This document shows positions 8,961-17,461 of a stretch of 64,000 nt of DNA, one piece after another. The number at the start of each line of letters is the position of its first letter. The stretch's first letter is position 1. The notes under the pieces are model-generated. The model was not told where the DNA came from. It saw only the letters and a list, made by a program, of their open reading frames with translations, and made no database searches. The position numbers and the translations under genes were made by a program. Source of the stretch: Pseudonocardia sp. SCN 73-27 (GTDB taxonomy: Bacteria > Actinomycetota > Actinomycetes > Mycobacteriales > Pseudonocardiaceae). Where the stretch lies: contig MEGH01000021.1 of assembly GCA_001725415.1 (NCBI GenBank), forward strand, positions 1-64,000, read 5' to 3'.

Positions 8961-9728
8961 GTGCACTACGTGGCGGTCGGCGACAGCTTCACCGAGGGAG
9001 TCGGTGACGCGGACGCGTCCGGAGCGCTGGTGGGCTGGGCGGACCGGGTCGCGGCAGGGCTGGCCGCGGCACGTGGCGAGCCGGTGCTGTACGCCAACCT
9101 GGCCGTGCGGGGCCGGCTGCTGGCACCGGTGGTGCACGAGCAGGTGCCCGCGGCGCTCGCGCTGTCGCCGGCGCCGACGTTGGTGACGTTCAACGGCGGT
9201 GGCAACGACATGTTGCGCCCGCGGACCGACGTCGCGTCGTTGCTGGACCTCACCGCGCACGCGATCCGGGCGTGCCGGACAGCGGGGGCCCGGCTGGTCC
9301 TGCTCAGTGGGGCGGACCCGTCCGACCACATCCCGTTGGGGTCCGTCGTGCGCAGGCGCGGGAGTGCACTCACCGCGGGCGTGGCCGAGCTGGCCGCGCG
9401 CAACGACGTCACGTTCGTCGACTGCTTCAGCGATCGCCGGCTGCGTGCGCAGGAGAACTGGTCGGCGGACCGGCTGCACCTGAACACCACCGGGCACCGG
9501 CGCGTCGCGTCGCTCGTCCTGGCCGCGCTGGGGGTCTCGCCGCTCGGGGAGGCCGCGGCCGCGGCGCTGCAGACGGACGCCACGACCGACGTGCCGAACG
9601 GTGTCCGGTACTACCGCGAGCACGTCCTGCCGTGGGTCGGTCGTCGGTTGCGACGCCGCTCGTCCGGCGACGGGCGAGTCGGCAAGGCGCCGGACTGGGT
9701 CACCGTGGAGCCGGGCGCCACGACCTGA
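8961..9728 (+). CDS. SGNH/GDSL-family hydrolase
   Basis: 255 residues, using the GTG at 8961 because a GGAGGGA ribosome site lies 6 bases before it; an upstream in-frame GTG at 8946 lacks one. Block I VAVGDSFTEGVGD carries the catalytic Ser, block III FNGGGNDML the oxyanion Gly/Asn, and block V SADRLHLNTTGHRRVA the Asp/His pair. No signal peptide is visible, so it is probably a cytoplasmic esterase or lipase-like enzyme. The substrate is unknown. Confidence 0.9.
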   Translation: MHYVAVGDSFTEGVGDADASGALVGWADRVAAGLAAARGEPVLYANLAVRGRLLAPVVHEQVPAALALSPAPTLVTFNGGGNDMLRPRTDVASLLDLTAHAIRACRTAGARLVLLSGADPSDHIPLGSVVRRRGSALTAGVAELAARNDVTFVDCFSDRRLRAQENWSADRLHLNTTGHRRVASLVLAALGVSPLGEAAAAALQTDATTDVPNGVRYYREHVLPWVGRRLRRRSSGDGRVGKAPDWVTVEPGATT

Positions 9729-9846
9729 GCGGAACGGCTGTTGCGACACGCGTCGCGTTGGCCGCGTCGGGTACGCAAGAGAGCGCTGCCGCCGGCGCAC
9801 GAGGCCCTGCATCGGGCCCGCGTGGGCGGAGCCGCGGTCCGGTCGG

Positions 9847-10659
9847 CTAGATCGCCGGCAGGCCCGCGATGAACGTGTCGACGCGCTCCACCACGTCGGC
9901 CGGCCGTTCCAGGTGCATGCAGTGGCTCGAGCCCGGGCCCGTGACCAGCTCGTACTTCGCGCCCGGGATCGCGTCGGCGACGGCCTTCGCCTGCGACGGC
10001 GGCGTCAGCAGGTCCTGCTCGCCCACCAGGACGAGCGCCGGCGCGGTGATGCCGCCGAGCCGGTCGAGGGTGTCGTGCAGCAGGTCGGCGTCCCACTGCT
10101 CGACGGTGACCTGCATCTGCGCGTCGTTCTGCGGGAACGCAGGCAGCAGCTGCTCGACCATCGCCGGCAGGTTCGGGTCGTCGAGGATCTGCGGCGAGAA
10201 CGCGAGGCCCGCCACGGCGAGTGCCGTCTCGAGGTCGCGGTGCACGTACGGGTAGCGCAGCGCGCTGAGCACCGAACGCTGGAAGCCGTCGACGCGGCCC
10301 CAGGTGGCGAACAGCCCGGCGGAGGCGACGCGGTCCGGGTGGGCCAGCGCCAGCTCCTGCACGACCGCCGACCCCAGCGACCAGCCCAGGGTGTGGACGC
10401 GGGGGAGGTCGAGCGCCTCCAACAGCGCGGCCGTGTCCTCGGCCATCGACGCGACGCTGATCGGGCCCTCGCCGCGGTCGCTGCCACCGAGGCCGCGGTT
10501 GTCGAACGCGACGACCCGGTGGCGCTCGGACAGCCGCGGGACCAGCTCGCCCCACAGGTCGATGTTCCCCGAGGTGCCCATGATCAGCAGCAACGGGTCA
10601 CCCGAACCGCTGATCTCGTAGTTGAGGGTGCATCCGGTACGGACGGCCGTCGTCGGCAC
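9847..10659 (-). CDS. alpha/beta hydrolase
   Basis: 270 residues, GTG start with AGGAG six bases upstream. The oxyanion region is LLLIMGTSGNIDLWG; the nucleophile elbow is LGWSLGSAVVQELA with Ser; the acid is in LVGEQDLLTPP and the His in GSSHCMHLERP. It lies 28 bases after the Baeyer-Villiger monooxygenase gene in the same direction. Such pairs (for example acetone monooxygenase plus esterase in Gordonia) oxidise a ketone to an ester and then cleave it. The role as ester hydrolase is inferred from context; no specific substrate can be read. Confidence 0.88.
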   Translation of the reverse strand: MPTTAVRTGCTLNYEISGSGDPLLLIMGTSGNIDLWGELVPRLSERHRVVAFDNRGLGGSDRGEGPISVASMAEDTAALLEALDLPRVHTLGWSLGSAVVQELALAHPDRVASAGLFATWGRVDGFQRSVLSALRYPYVHRDLETALAVAGLAFSPQILDDPNLPAMVEQLLPAFPQNDAQMQVTVEQWDADLLHDTLDRLGGITAPALVLVGEQDLLTPPSQAKAVADAIPGAKYELVTGPGSSHCMHLERPADVVERVDTFIAGLPAI

Positions 10660-10687
10660 GAGGTTCTCCTGTCTTCGGCGAGCGGGG

Positions 10688-12199
10688 TCAGTGGTACTCG
10701 AGGCCGTCGTCGAGGTCGGCGGCGGGCATGGACTCACGCTCCTGGGCGTACTCCTGCATGTGAGTCCAGGGCTCACGGTCGCCGCGGCGGAACATGCGGT
10801 CGCGTCCGCGCATCACGTAGCCCGCGTTGAAGTTCTCCTCGTCGACCCACGGCAGCAGCGGCATGTCGGCGTCCTGCGGGCGCAGTGCGGGCACGACGGT
10901 CGTCGCGCCCCGCTCGCGCATGTGCGCGAAGAGCCGGCCGACGAAGTCGTCGACGAGGTCCACCCGCAGCGTCCAGCTGTGCCGGAAGTAGCCGAACGTG
11001 TAGACCATGTTCGGCACGCCGGTGATCATCAGCCCACGCCAGGTGACGCGGTCGGTGAAGTCGACGGGCTCGCCGTCGACGCGGAACGGGATGTCGCCGA
11101 ACACGGCCAGATCGAACCCGGTCGCGGTGACGACGATGTCGGCCTCGAGCACCTCGCCCGAGCTCAGCCGGACGCCCTTCTCGGTGAACTCCTCGATCGT
11201 GTCGGTGACGACCGAGGCCTTCCCGGCGCGCATCGCCGCGAACAGGTCACCGTCGGGCACGAACGCGATCCGCTGTTGCCACGGCCGGTAGCGCGGCGTG
11301 AAGTGCTTCTCGACGTCGGTGCCCTCCGGCAGCAGTGGAACCGTCTCGCTCATCAGGAAGGCGTGCAAGGCGTCCGGGGCCTCGTGAGCGAGCCGGGCCA
11401 GCTCGTCGATCTGCGCGGTGTACTGGCGGCGCATGATCTCGTGTGTCCACTCGTCGGGGATCTTCAGCGCGGTGAGCTGGACGGCGAGCTCGTGCGTCGT
11501 CGGCGGCGGGAAGTAGTACGTCGGCGAACGCTGCAGCATCGTCACGTGCTCGGCCGTGTCGGCGATCGCCGGGACGACCGTCGCGGCCGTCGACCCCGAT
11601 CCGATGACGACGACCTTCTTGCCGCTGTGGTCGAGGTCGTCGGGCCAGCGCTGGGGATGGACGAGGACGCCCTCGAAGCGGTCGATGCCCGGCCACTCCG
11701 GGCGGTAGGGGGCGTCGTGGTCGTAGTAGCCCTGGCACATCCGCAGGAAGCCGGCTCTGTAGCGCAGGCGTTCCCCGGTGTCGTCGCGCGTGACGTGGAC
11801 GGTCCACGCACCGTCGTCGGACGACCAGTCGAGCCCGGTGACCCGGTGCCGGTAGCGGATGGCCGAGTCCAGGTCGTCCTCGTCGATGATCTCGTCGAGG
11901 TAGTCGAGGATCGCGCCGCTCGCGGCGATCGACGGACCGCGCCAGGGCTTGTGCCGATAGCCGTAGGTGAACAGGTCGTTGTCCGAGCGAGCCCCCGGGA
12001 AGCGGTGGGTCCACCAGGTCCCGCCGCGGTCGTCCTTCGCCTCCAGCACGACGAAGCTGCGGTCGGGGAACTCGGTCCGCATCCGGTGCGCGGCACCGAT
12101 CCCGGAGATGCCCGCCCCGATGATCAGGACGTCGACACGACCCGCGTCCCGAGCCTCATCGGCGGTGTCGGTCTGCCCGCTGGGCGCGGTGGTGGTCAT
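10688..12199 (-). CDS. Baeyer-Villiger-type flavin monooxygenase
   Basis: 503 residues. An FAD Rossmann motif (LIIGAGISGIGAAHRM) is near the N-terminus, followed by DDRGGTWWTHRFPGAR. The sequence FEGVLVHPQRWP fits the BVMO fingerprint FxGxxxHxxxW(P/D) rather than the FMO form ending in Y/F. A second Rossmann motif VVIGSGSTAAT (NADPH) follows. The predicted activity inserts oxygen next to a ketone carbonyl, giving an ester or lactone. It is divergent from an AcoR-like regulator and followed by an alpha/beta hydrolase. Cytoplasmic; the substrate, perhaps a small ketone, is inferred. Confidence 0.9.
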   Translation of the reverse strand: MTTTAPSGQTDTADEARDAGRVDVLIIGAGISGIGAAHRMRTEFPDRSFVVLEAKDDRGGTWWTHRFPGARSDNDLFTYGYRHKPWRGPSIAASGAILDYLDEIIDEDDLDSAIRYRHRVTGLDWSSDDGAWTVHVTRDDTGERLRYRAGFLRMCQGYYDHDAPYRPEWPGIDRFEGVLVHPQRWPDDLDHSGKKVVVIGSGSTAATVVPAIADTAEHVTMLQRSPTYYFPPPTTHELAVQLTALKIPDEWTHEIMRRQYTAQIDELARLAHEAPDALHAFLMSETVPLLPEGTDVEKHFTPRYRPWQQRIAFVPDGDLFAAMRAGKASVVTDTIEEFTEKGVRLSSGEVLEADIVVTATGFDLAVFGDIPFRVDGEPVDFTDRVTWRGLMITGVPNMVYTFGYFRHSWTLRVDLVDDFVGRLFAHMRERGATTVVPALRPQDADMPLLPWVDEENFNAGYVMRGRDRMFRRGDREPWTHMQEYAQERESMPAADLDDGLEYH

Positions 12200-12277
12200 C
12201 GCGGTGTCCTTCCGGTCGTCACTGACACGGGGCCCGAACTCCGGTGCCGACGGTAGGTCGTGGCCGACACCCTGTGC

Positions 12278-12296
12278 GTGTCCGAAAGTCGGACAC
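12278..12296. promoter_or_regulatory. perfect inverted repeat between the BVMO gene and the regulator
   Basis: GTGTCCGA and TCGGACAC are separated by AAG: 8-bp perfect arms in a 19-bp site. It lies in the 150-base divergent intergenic region between the monooxygenase and the AcoR-like regulator. It is the natural candidate for that regulator's binding site. Confidence 0.6.
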
Positions 12297-12349
12297 CTCG
12301 CGGCCTTGACGGTCGGCGCATGATGTGGAGGAGCACACGGGGGTGCTGC

Positions 12350-14092
12350 ATGGGGGATGCCGTGGCCGACCGCAGGTTGCTCACGTCCGCGCGGGCGGGG
12401 CTCGTCGCCAGTTCACAGGCTCCGGTGCGGGGGGTGCCCGAGAACGTCGTCGCCTCGTGGCGGCGCAGCGTCGAGAGCGGGGTCGACCCCGGCGAGCTGG
12501 TCAGCGACTACGACCCCGCCCTCGACTTCGGCTCCCGCCTCGTCCACTGCGCGCGCCCCGTCATCGAGCAGCTCGCCGACCAGATCGCCGACATCCCCGT
12601 CTGCGTCGCGCTCACCGACGACCGCGCCCGGCTGCTCGTCCGCCGCGACACGACCCCCTGGATCGGGCGGGTCGCCGACGACCACTACTTCGCCGCCGGC
12701 TTCGACTACGCCGAGGGCCGGGTCGGGACGAACGGCGTCGGCACGGTCCTGGAGTCGGGGGAGTCGGTGCACGTCGTCGGCGCGCAGCACTTCGTCGAGC
12801 GGCTCCAGGCCTACGCGTGCGCCGGAGCCCCGGTCCGCGACCCGCTGACCGGCCGCATCGAGGGCGTCCTCGACATCAGCTGCGAGACCCGGTACTCCTC
12901 GCCCGTCCTGCACTCGCTCGTGCGGACGGCCGCGGCCCGTATCGAGGACAACCTGCTCCACGACCGCGACGAGGCCCAGCGCGTCCTGTTCGACGCCTAC
13001 TGCCGCCTCGACGCCCGGTCCCGGCGCGCGGTGCTCGCCGTCGGGACGCGGGCGGTCGTCGCCAACGCCGCGATGCAGACGCTGCTCGACCCTCGTGACC
13101 TGCAGGCGCTGCAGGACCACATGCGGTTCGTGTCGCGACGCGGGGTGGTGCTGGACGAACGGGTCCCACTCCCGACCGGGGTTCAGGTCCGGCTGCGGGC
13201 CACCGCCGTCGAGGTGGGGTCCGACCTCGCGGGGCTGGTCGGGACGGTCGCCGTCGTGCGGGAGGCGGGCCCGGCCGTCGTGCCACGGCTGCCGGCGCCG
13301 CGCCGTGCCGCGCCGGAGCCACTGGGCGAGGGCCGGTGTGCGGCGTGGCGGGCCGCCTGGCGGGCCGCGGCCGAGGCGTTGCAGGCGCGGCGGGCGCTGC
13401 TCGTCGTCGGCGAACAGGGGAGTGGGCGGACGCGGTTGCTCACCGACCTCGACCGGCACCTCGGCGGCTCGGATGTCGTGGTCCAGGACGCGGCCGACGT
13501 CGCGGCCCGGCCGTCCGGGGTCGAGCCCGGGGCGTCGCTGCTCGTGCTCCGCGACGTCGACCGGGTGTCCGCCGACGCTCTCGGGATGCTCGACGAGGTG
13601 GTCGCCGCCGTCCTCGCCTCGGGTGGCCGGCTCGCCGCAACCGCGACGACCCCACCCGCCCACGACGGGCTGCTGGCCCGTTTTCGCAGCTCGGTGACGG
13701 TGCCGCCGCTGCGGGCGCGCGCCGTCGACCTACCGGGCCTCGTCGCGACGATCCTCGACGAGCTCGCCCCGCACCGGGAGATCGCCCTCGCACCGGAGGC
13801 GATGCGCACGCTGGCCCGGCACGGCTGGCCGGGCAACGTCGCCGAGCTGCGCGAGACCCTTGTCGCGGCGCTGGGCCGGCGGCCCGTCGGGACCGTCGAG
13901 GTGGCCGACCTGCCCGAGTCGTGCCAGAGCATGCCGCGCAGCGCGCTGCGCGTCGTCGACGAGGCCGAGCGCGACGCGATCGTGCACGCTCTCCGCGACG
14001 TCGGTGGCAACCGCGTCGCCGCGGCCACCGCACTCGGCCTCGCCCGGTCGACCCTCTACCGCAAGATCCGCCAATACGGCATCACCGGCTGA
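12350..14092 (+). CDS. AcoR/MimR-like GAF-AAA-Fis transcriptional activator
   Basis: About 580 residues; ATG at 12350 chosen after a G-rich stretch, though in-frame starts also exist at 12320 and 12362. Order: a GAF-type sensing domain (DRARLLVRRD, RVGTNGVGTVLESGE, QHFVERLQAYACAGAPVRDP), a degenerate AAA+ domain with Walker A GEQGSGRTRLL, then a Fis-type helix-turn-helix (ALRDVGGNRVAAATALGLARSTLYRKI). The GAFTGA loop needed for sigma-54 contact is absent, as in actinobacterial members. It probably activates the divergent monooxygenase and hydrolase genes in response to a small ketone or alcohol; that role is inferred from position. Confidence 0.88.
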   Translation: MGDAVADRRLLTSARAGLVASSQAPVRGVPENVVASWRRSVESGVDPGELVSDYDPALDFGSRLVHCARPVIEQLADQIADIPVCVALTDDRARLLVRRDTTPWIGRVADDHYFAAGFDYAEGRVGTNGVGTVLESGESVHVVGAQHFVERLQAYACAGAPVRDPLTGRIEGVLDISCETRYSSPVLHSLVRTAAARIEDNLLHDRDEAQRVLFDAYCRLDARSRRAVLAVGTRAVVANAAMQTLLDPRDLQALQDHMRFVSRRGVVLDERVPLPTGVQVRLRATAVEVGSDLAGLVGTVAVVREAGPAVVPRLPAPRRAAPEPLGEGRCAAWRAAWRAAAEALQARRALLVVGEQGSGRTRLLTDLDRHLGGSDVVVQDAADVAARPSGVEPGASLLVLRDVDRVSADALGMLDEVVAAVLASGGRLAATATTPPAHDGLLARFRSSVTVPPLRARAVDLPGLVATILDELAPHREIALAPEAMRTLARHGWPGNVAELRETLVAALGRRPVGTVEVADLPESCQSMPRSALRVVDEAERDAIVHALRDVGGNRVAAATALGLARSTLYRKIRQYGITG

Positions 14093-14181
14093 GCTCCGGC
14101 GCTCGGGTGTTCACGCCGGGCGCGCGACGTCACCCTGTCGAACACTTGTTCGATCACGGGTCATGGCCGGAGCATGGGCGG

Positions 14182-14487
14182 GTGCGTGCGCATGAGGAGA
14201 AACGGGCCCGGGAACGACGTGAGATCCGGGAGCGGATCGAGGCCGGCGCGAAGGCGTTGCGCTCGCTGGGCGCCGCGCGGCAGTTCGCCGACAACCACCG
14301 CGAGGCCTACATGCTGTTCTGCGTCGCCGCGGTGTTCGACACCCTCGCCCTGCATTCGGACGGGGTGCCGTCGGTGATGGTGTCGGACGCGTTGCGCGCC
14401 AGTCACTACCTCGTCGAACCGCTCCCGGGCGACCGACGGGGCAGCGCCGGGCGCCCAGCGGGTGGTCATCCGCCGGAGCACCCCTGA
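14182..14487 (+). CDS. hypothetical protein, 101 aa
   Basis: Starting at GTG 14182, the product opens with a charged helix (EEKRARERREIRERIEAGAK), then FADNHREAYMLFCVAAVFDTLALHSDG and SDALRASHYLVEPLP. Hydrophobic spacing suggests a soluble helical fold. GGGCGG precedes the start. It lies about 90 bases after the AcoR-like gene on the same strand. No family is recognised, and the Gly/Pro-rich C-terminal end may be read-through. Confidence 0.45.
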   Translation: MRAHEEKRARERREIRERIEAGAKALRSLGAARQFADNHREAYMLFCVAAVFDTLALHSDGVPSVMVSDALRASHYLVEPLPGDRRGSAGRPAGGHPPEHP

Positions 14488-14538
14488 GCGACGTCGTCGT
14501 GCACGAGGCGGCGCCGGACGCGGAACCTGCGGCTGCGC

Positions 14539-14805
14539 TCAGCGGTCGGCGACCTCGGTGAGCGCCTGGATCCTGCGGAACTCGTCGAACCTGTCCAGTG
14601 CCTGGACGGCGTGGTCGCCGGAGATGCCGTTCGGGTTCTTGGCGAGGTAGCGGGCTCGGCGTTCGTGGCGTGGCGCGCGCTCCGCGTAGCACCACATCAG
14701 GTAGTTCTCGACGACCATCCGGTGGCGTCGCCGGGTCTGCTCGTCCCGTTCCCGGGTGACCAGCCACGCGACGAACGGGCCGAGTGTCGTACTGGTGATG
14801 TTCAA
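14539..14805 (-). CDS. hypothetical helical protein, 88 aa
   Basis: Probable TTG start at 14803-14805 with AGGA upstream; an in-frame ATG at 14862 would add a Pro/Thr-rich stretch. Content: TLGPFVAWLVTRERDEQTRRRHRM, then VENYLMWCYAERAP and LDRFDEFRRIQAL. The 'FxxWL...RRRHRMxVENYLxW' pattern loosely recalls the SAM-like N-terminal domain of tyrosine recombinases, but the catalytic domain is absent and the similarity is weak. Function unknown. Confidence 0.45.
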   Translation of the reverse strand: MNITSTTLGPFVAWLVTRERDEQTRRRHRMVVENYLMWCYAERAPRHERRARYLAKNPNGISGDHAVQALDRFDEFRRIQALTEVADR

Positions 14806-14928
14806 GGTTCGTTCCTCGTCGTCGCCCGGTCGCGTCGTCGGCGGCGCCGGGGTGCGCCGCATCTACCCGGTGTGAGCAGGAGCACACCTGGGATTCCGCA
14901 CCATTTCGATCCCGGACGTGGGCGCGGA

Positions 14929-15075
14929 TCACCGGAGTGCCGTCGTGGCCTGCCCGATGATGTCGCGGTTGCGCAGGGCGTCGCGCAGGTTCGCGTTGAG
15001 CTGGGAGTCGGCGTCGCCGTGATCGACGCCCCCTCAGCCTGCTGGGCCCACGCCGCCGTCCTCGGGTGGACGAGG
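14929..15075 (-). pseudogene. remnant of an ANTAR-domain regulator
   Basis: On the reverse strand, NANLRDALRNRDIIGQATTALR followed by a stop closely matches the start of ANTAR RNA-binding domains, usually NLREALxSRDVIGQAKGILM. Upstream, AAWAQQAEG resembles the helix linking GAF and ANTAR domains but sits in another frame. The ANTAR body and GAF domain are missing. It is a relic. Confidence 0.45.
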
Positions 15076-15129
15076 CGCACGGCCTCGGAGTGGGCGGGAT
15101 CGGGGGCCCGGACTCTGCGCGGCCTGCGC

Positions 15130-15420
15130 GCTGACCGGTGTCTCGACCACGTCGTGGTCACGGCGACACTGTCGAAGGCCCTCGGCAGCACGGGGTGAGT
15201 GGTGGTCGACGATCCGGCGCGGGGCGAGCACGCGGTGGTCCGCGCTGCCGGTGCCCTCGCGCTCGGCCATCGTGCCCGTCCTCATCGGCGACCCCGTGGC
15301 CGCCGTCGATGCAGCGCATGCCTGTGCCGCCCGCGGGCTGCATGTGGGGTGCCTCACCTCGGCGGCGATGGTGCTGCGTGCCGTCCTGCGGGAGGTCAAC
15401 GCCCCGGTGCCACACCCGTC
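15130..15420 (+). pseudogene. remnant of a BioF-like alpha-oxoamine synthase
   Basis: DHVVVTATLSKALGSTG, then a stop, matches the PLP-lysine motif of 8-amino-7-oxononanoate synthase and relatives, including the Lys. In a second frame, SAIVPVLIGDPVAAVDAA and CAARGLHVG match the C-terminal domain of the same family. The joining segment is deleted and the frame is broken, so only two islands of the enzyme remain. It lies between the ANTAR relic and the nitrile/amide island. Confidence 0.6.
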
Positions 15421-15697
15421 TGACCGGACCAGGCCCCAGCCGCCGCCCCAACCTTCGTGTCCCACGACGCCCGGGACGCGAGTAGCGGTACCTGACCCCG
15501 GCCGGACGGCGGTTACCGTCCGCTCGACTCTCCTTGGACGGTTCGTAACCGAGCGCCGCCTACCGTCGCGTCGGGACGGCGCTGCGGCCGTCGATGCCCG
15601 GTCCCGTCGACCGCTACCTGCAGCCGAACGGCCGTCAGCCCTCACGACACGCCTCACTGCCGTTGCAGTACTGACACGGCTCGCCAGGGGAGAACCG
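15421..15697. other. gene-free stretch
   Basis: No supported gene. Reading frames present have Arg/Pro/Ala-rich composition typical of noncoding high-GC DNA. It lies between the BioF relic and the DUF1097 gene and may mark the left border of the nitrile/amide island. Confidence 0.4.
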
Positions 15698-16219
15698 TCA
15701 GGCGGTCGCCTCTCCGACCGCGTCCGGCTCGCGACGCCGCGTTGTGAGCAACGCTGCCGTGCGACCTGACAGCACTGCGAACACGGCGCCTGTCAGGACT
15801 GCGCCCGCGGCGACAAGAGCGGGATGGTCCACGCCCACGCGCGTGACCGGAACATCGGTCGCAACCATGGTGGCGACGGTGATGGCGAACCCGATGACGA
15901 TCGCCGGGGCCGCAGCGAGGACCGGAAGTCGCGACAGGCCGATCATCAGTGCGCTTCCCAGTCCGACTCCGATCCCAAGGATCAGCGTGCTGCCGCCTGC
16001 CGCGGTGATCAGCAACAGGGTTACGGTCGCGACTGCGATGCCGACGAGGTTGGCCAGAGCGGACAGTGCCGCGCCGCGAATGCCGCTGCCGACCAGGAAT
16101 GCGCAGGCCCATGCGATGAAGACGACCCATACCGGCAGGGGCAGGATCGTGGCGGTCAGCCACGTGGAGATCGCCCCCCACACTCCCACCGACACTGTGA
16201 GTGCGGTCTTCTCGGTCAC
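15698..16219 (-). CDS. DUF1097 membrane protein
   Basis: 173 residues, GTG start after GAGAGGAGA. Four to five hydrophobic segments (for example ALTVSVGVWGAISTWLTATI, VFIAWACAFLVGSGI, LVGIAVATVTLLLITAA, PAIVIGFAITVATMVA) with the DUF1097 layout. It is divergent from the acetamidase gene and shares a 157-base regulatory region packed with palindromes. An amide, ammonia or nitrile transport role is a guess from this position only. Confidence 0.75.
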   Translation of the reverse strand: MTEKTALTVSVGVWGAISTWLTATILPLPVWVVFIAWACAFLVGSGIRGAALSALANLVGIAVATVTLLLITAAGGSTLILGIGVGLGSALMIGLSRLPVLAAAPAIVIGFAITVATMVATDVPVTRVGVDHPALVAAGAVLTGAVFAVLSGRTAALLTTRRREPDAVGEATA

Positions 16220-16237
16220 GTCCGTCTCCTCTCAGAT

Positions 16238-16358
16238 TTGCTTCAAGCAAGGCAACTTGCAGATGGAAATATCTGCGCGCCGGGCCCTCTGGGCAGATGA
16301 GCTGGTAGAACTCTACCTTCCGCGAGAGGCTATCTCAAGATATCATTTCAGATGAAAT
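16238..16358. promoter_or_regulatory. operator cluster between DUF1097 and acetamidase genes
   Basis: Four inverted repeats occur in 121 bases: TTGCTTCAAGCAA (16238-16250); GCAGAT-N6-ATCTGC (16259-16276); GGTAGA-AC-TCTACC (16304-16317); ATTTCA-GA-TGAAAT (16345-16358). The last lies just upstream of the acetamidase ribosome site and shares the ATTTCA/TGA layout with sites near the MarR gene, so it is the best MarR operator candidate. Confidence 0.6.
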
Positions 16359-16376
16359 CGATGAGGAGGAGTTTCA

Positions 16377-17393
16377 GTGGCCGACATAGAGTTTCGCCCG
16401 ACGGAGTCCGACTACGTCTTCACATTCGGCGGAGTGGCACCCGTTCGGAAGGTCCATCCCGGAGACGTCTTGCGGCTGTGGAGCGAGGACGCGTTCGGCG
16501 GAGTTCTCCAGCGTACGACCGACCGACCGACCGAACTGCTTGACACCCGCTACCTGAACCCGCAGACCGGACCGTTCTACGTCGAAGGTGCGGAACCGGG
16601 CGACACGCTGGTGCTGCACATCGTCGACCTGACGCCGGCGCGTGATTGGGCGGCGTCAACGACGATCCCGTTCTTCGGTGGTCTGACCAGCACCGACCGC
16701 ACACGGATGCTTCAGGAGCCGCTGCCCGAGCTCACCTGGATCTATCAGATCGACCGCGCGCGCAACATCGCGCTCTTCGAGGCGCAGCGCCCTGTGGCTG
16801 GTCGTGAGCCGTTCTCTGTCGAGCTGCCGCTGGAGCCGATGCTGGGGACCGTCGGAGTGGCTCCGCCGCTGCGCGAGGTCCGGACGTCCCTGACTCCCGA
16901 CAACTTCGGGGGCAACATGGACACGCCCGAGATGCGGGCGGGCGCCACGGTCTACCTGCCGGTCAACGTCCCGGGTGCGCTCTTCTCGGTCGGCGACGGC
17001 CACTATCGACAGGGTGAGGGCGAGAGTTGCGGGACTGCAATCGAGGGTGCGATGGACTCCACGCTGATCGTCGAGCTGGTCAAAGGCCACGCACCTGCCT
17101 GGCCGCGTATGGAGAATGACGAGTTCATCATGACCGTCGGCTCGTCGCGTCCGCTCGAGGACGCCTGGCGGATCGGGCAGGTGGAGATGGTCCACTGGCT
17201 CAGTGAGCTGCACGGGCTCGATCACCTCGATGCCTACCAGCTGCTGACTCAGATCTGTCTCGTGCCGATTGCGAACGTCGTCGACGCGAACTACAGCACC
17301 GTGACGAAGGTGCGCAAGTCTCTGCTCCCGGAGGCCGCCGCGTACGGTGCGATCCACCGTGACCTGCGGGAGCGGGCGTCAAAGGTGCTCTGA
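16377..17393 (+). CDS. acetamidase/formamidase family amidohydrolase
   Basis: 338 residues; GTG start behind GAGGAGG. FmdA/AmdA-family features: YVEGAEPGDTLVLHIVDL in the N-terminal part, DNFGGNMDTPEMRAGATVYLPVNVPGALFSVGD with the conserved Gly/Asp-rich core, and QGEGESCGTAIEG. The family hydrolyses short amides to acid and ammonia with metal, in the cytoplasm. It fits downstream of the adjacent nitrile hydratase, which makes amides. It is convergent with the nitrile hydratase operon and separated from it by a strong bidirectional terminator. Confidence 0.88.
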   Translation: MADIEFRPTESDYVFTFGGVAPVRKVHPGDVLRLWSEDAFGGVLQRTTDRPTELLDTRYLNPQTGPFYVEGAEPGDTLVLHIVDLTPARDWAASTTIPFFGGLTSTDRTRMLQEPLPELTWIYQIDRARNIALFEAQRPVAGREPFSVELPLEPMLGTVGVAPPLREVRTSLTPDNFGGNMDTPEMRAGATVYLPVNVPGALFSVGDGHYRQGEGESCGTAIEGAMDSTLIVELVKGHAPAWPRMENDEFIMTVGSSRPLEDAWRIGQVEMVHWLSELHGLDHLDAYQLLTQICLVPIANVVDANYSTVTKVRKSLLPEAAAYGAIHRDLRERASKVL

Positions 17394-17404
17394 GCCGGAT
17401 ACGG

Positions 17405-17439
17405 AACTCGGCCGGCGTCGTCGCGACGCCGGCCGAGTT
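17405..17439. terminator. bidirectional terminator between acetamidase and nitrile hydratase operons
   Basis: A 16-bp perfect stem (17405-17420 with 17424-17439) with a 3-base loop lies between two converging transcripts. The AACTC/GAGTT ends leave short A- or T-bearing flanks on either strand. Confidence 0.8.
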
Positions 17440-17461
17440 GGCGTGGTGGGTGTCCGACGGG

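Noticed and set aside
5876..9007. 1043-codon open frame on the + strand
   Set aside because: It is antisense to the glutamate dehydrogenase; its Arg/Pro/Gly/His-rich translation is the usual mirror frame in high-GC DNA.
14539..14862. Tyrosine recombinase fragment
   Set aside because: Only a vague similarity to the SAM-like domain and no catalytic R-H-R-Y residues.
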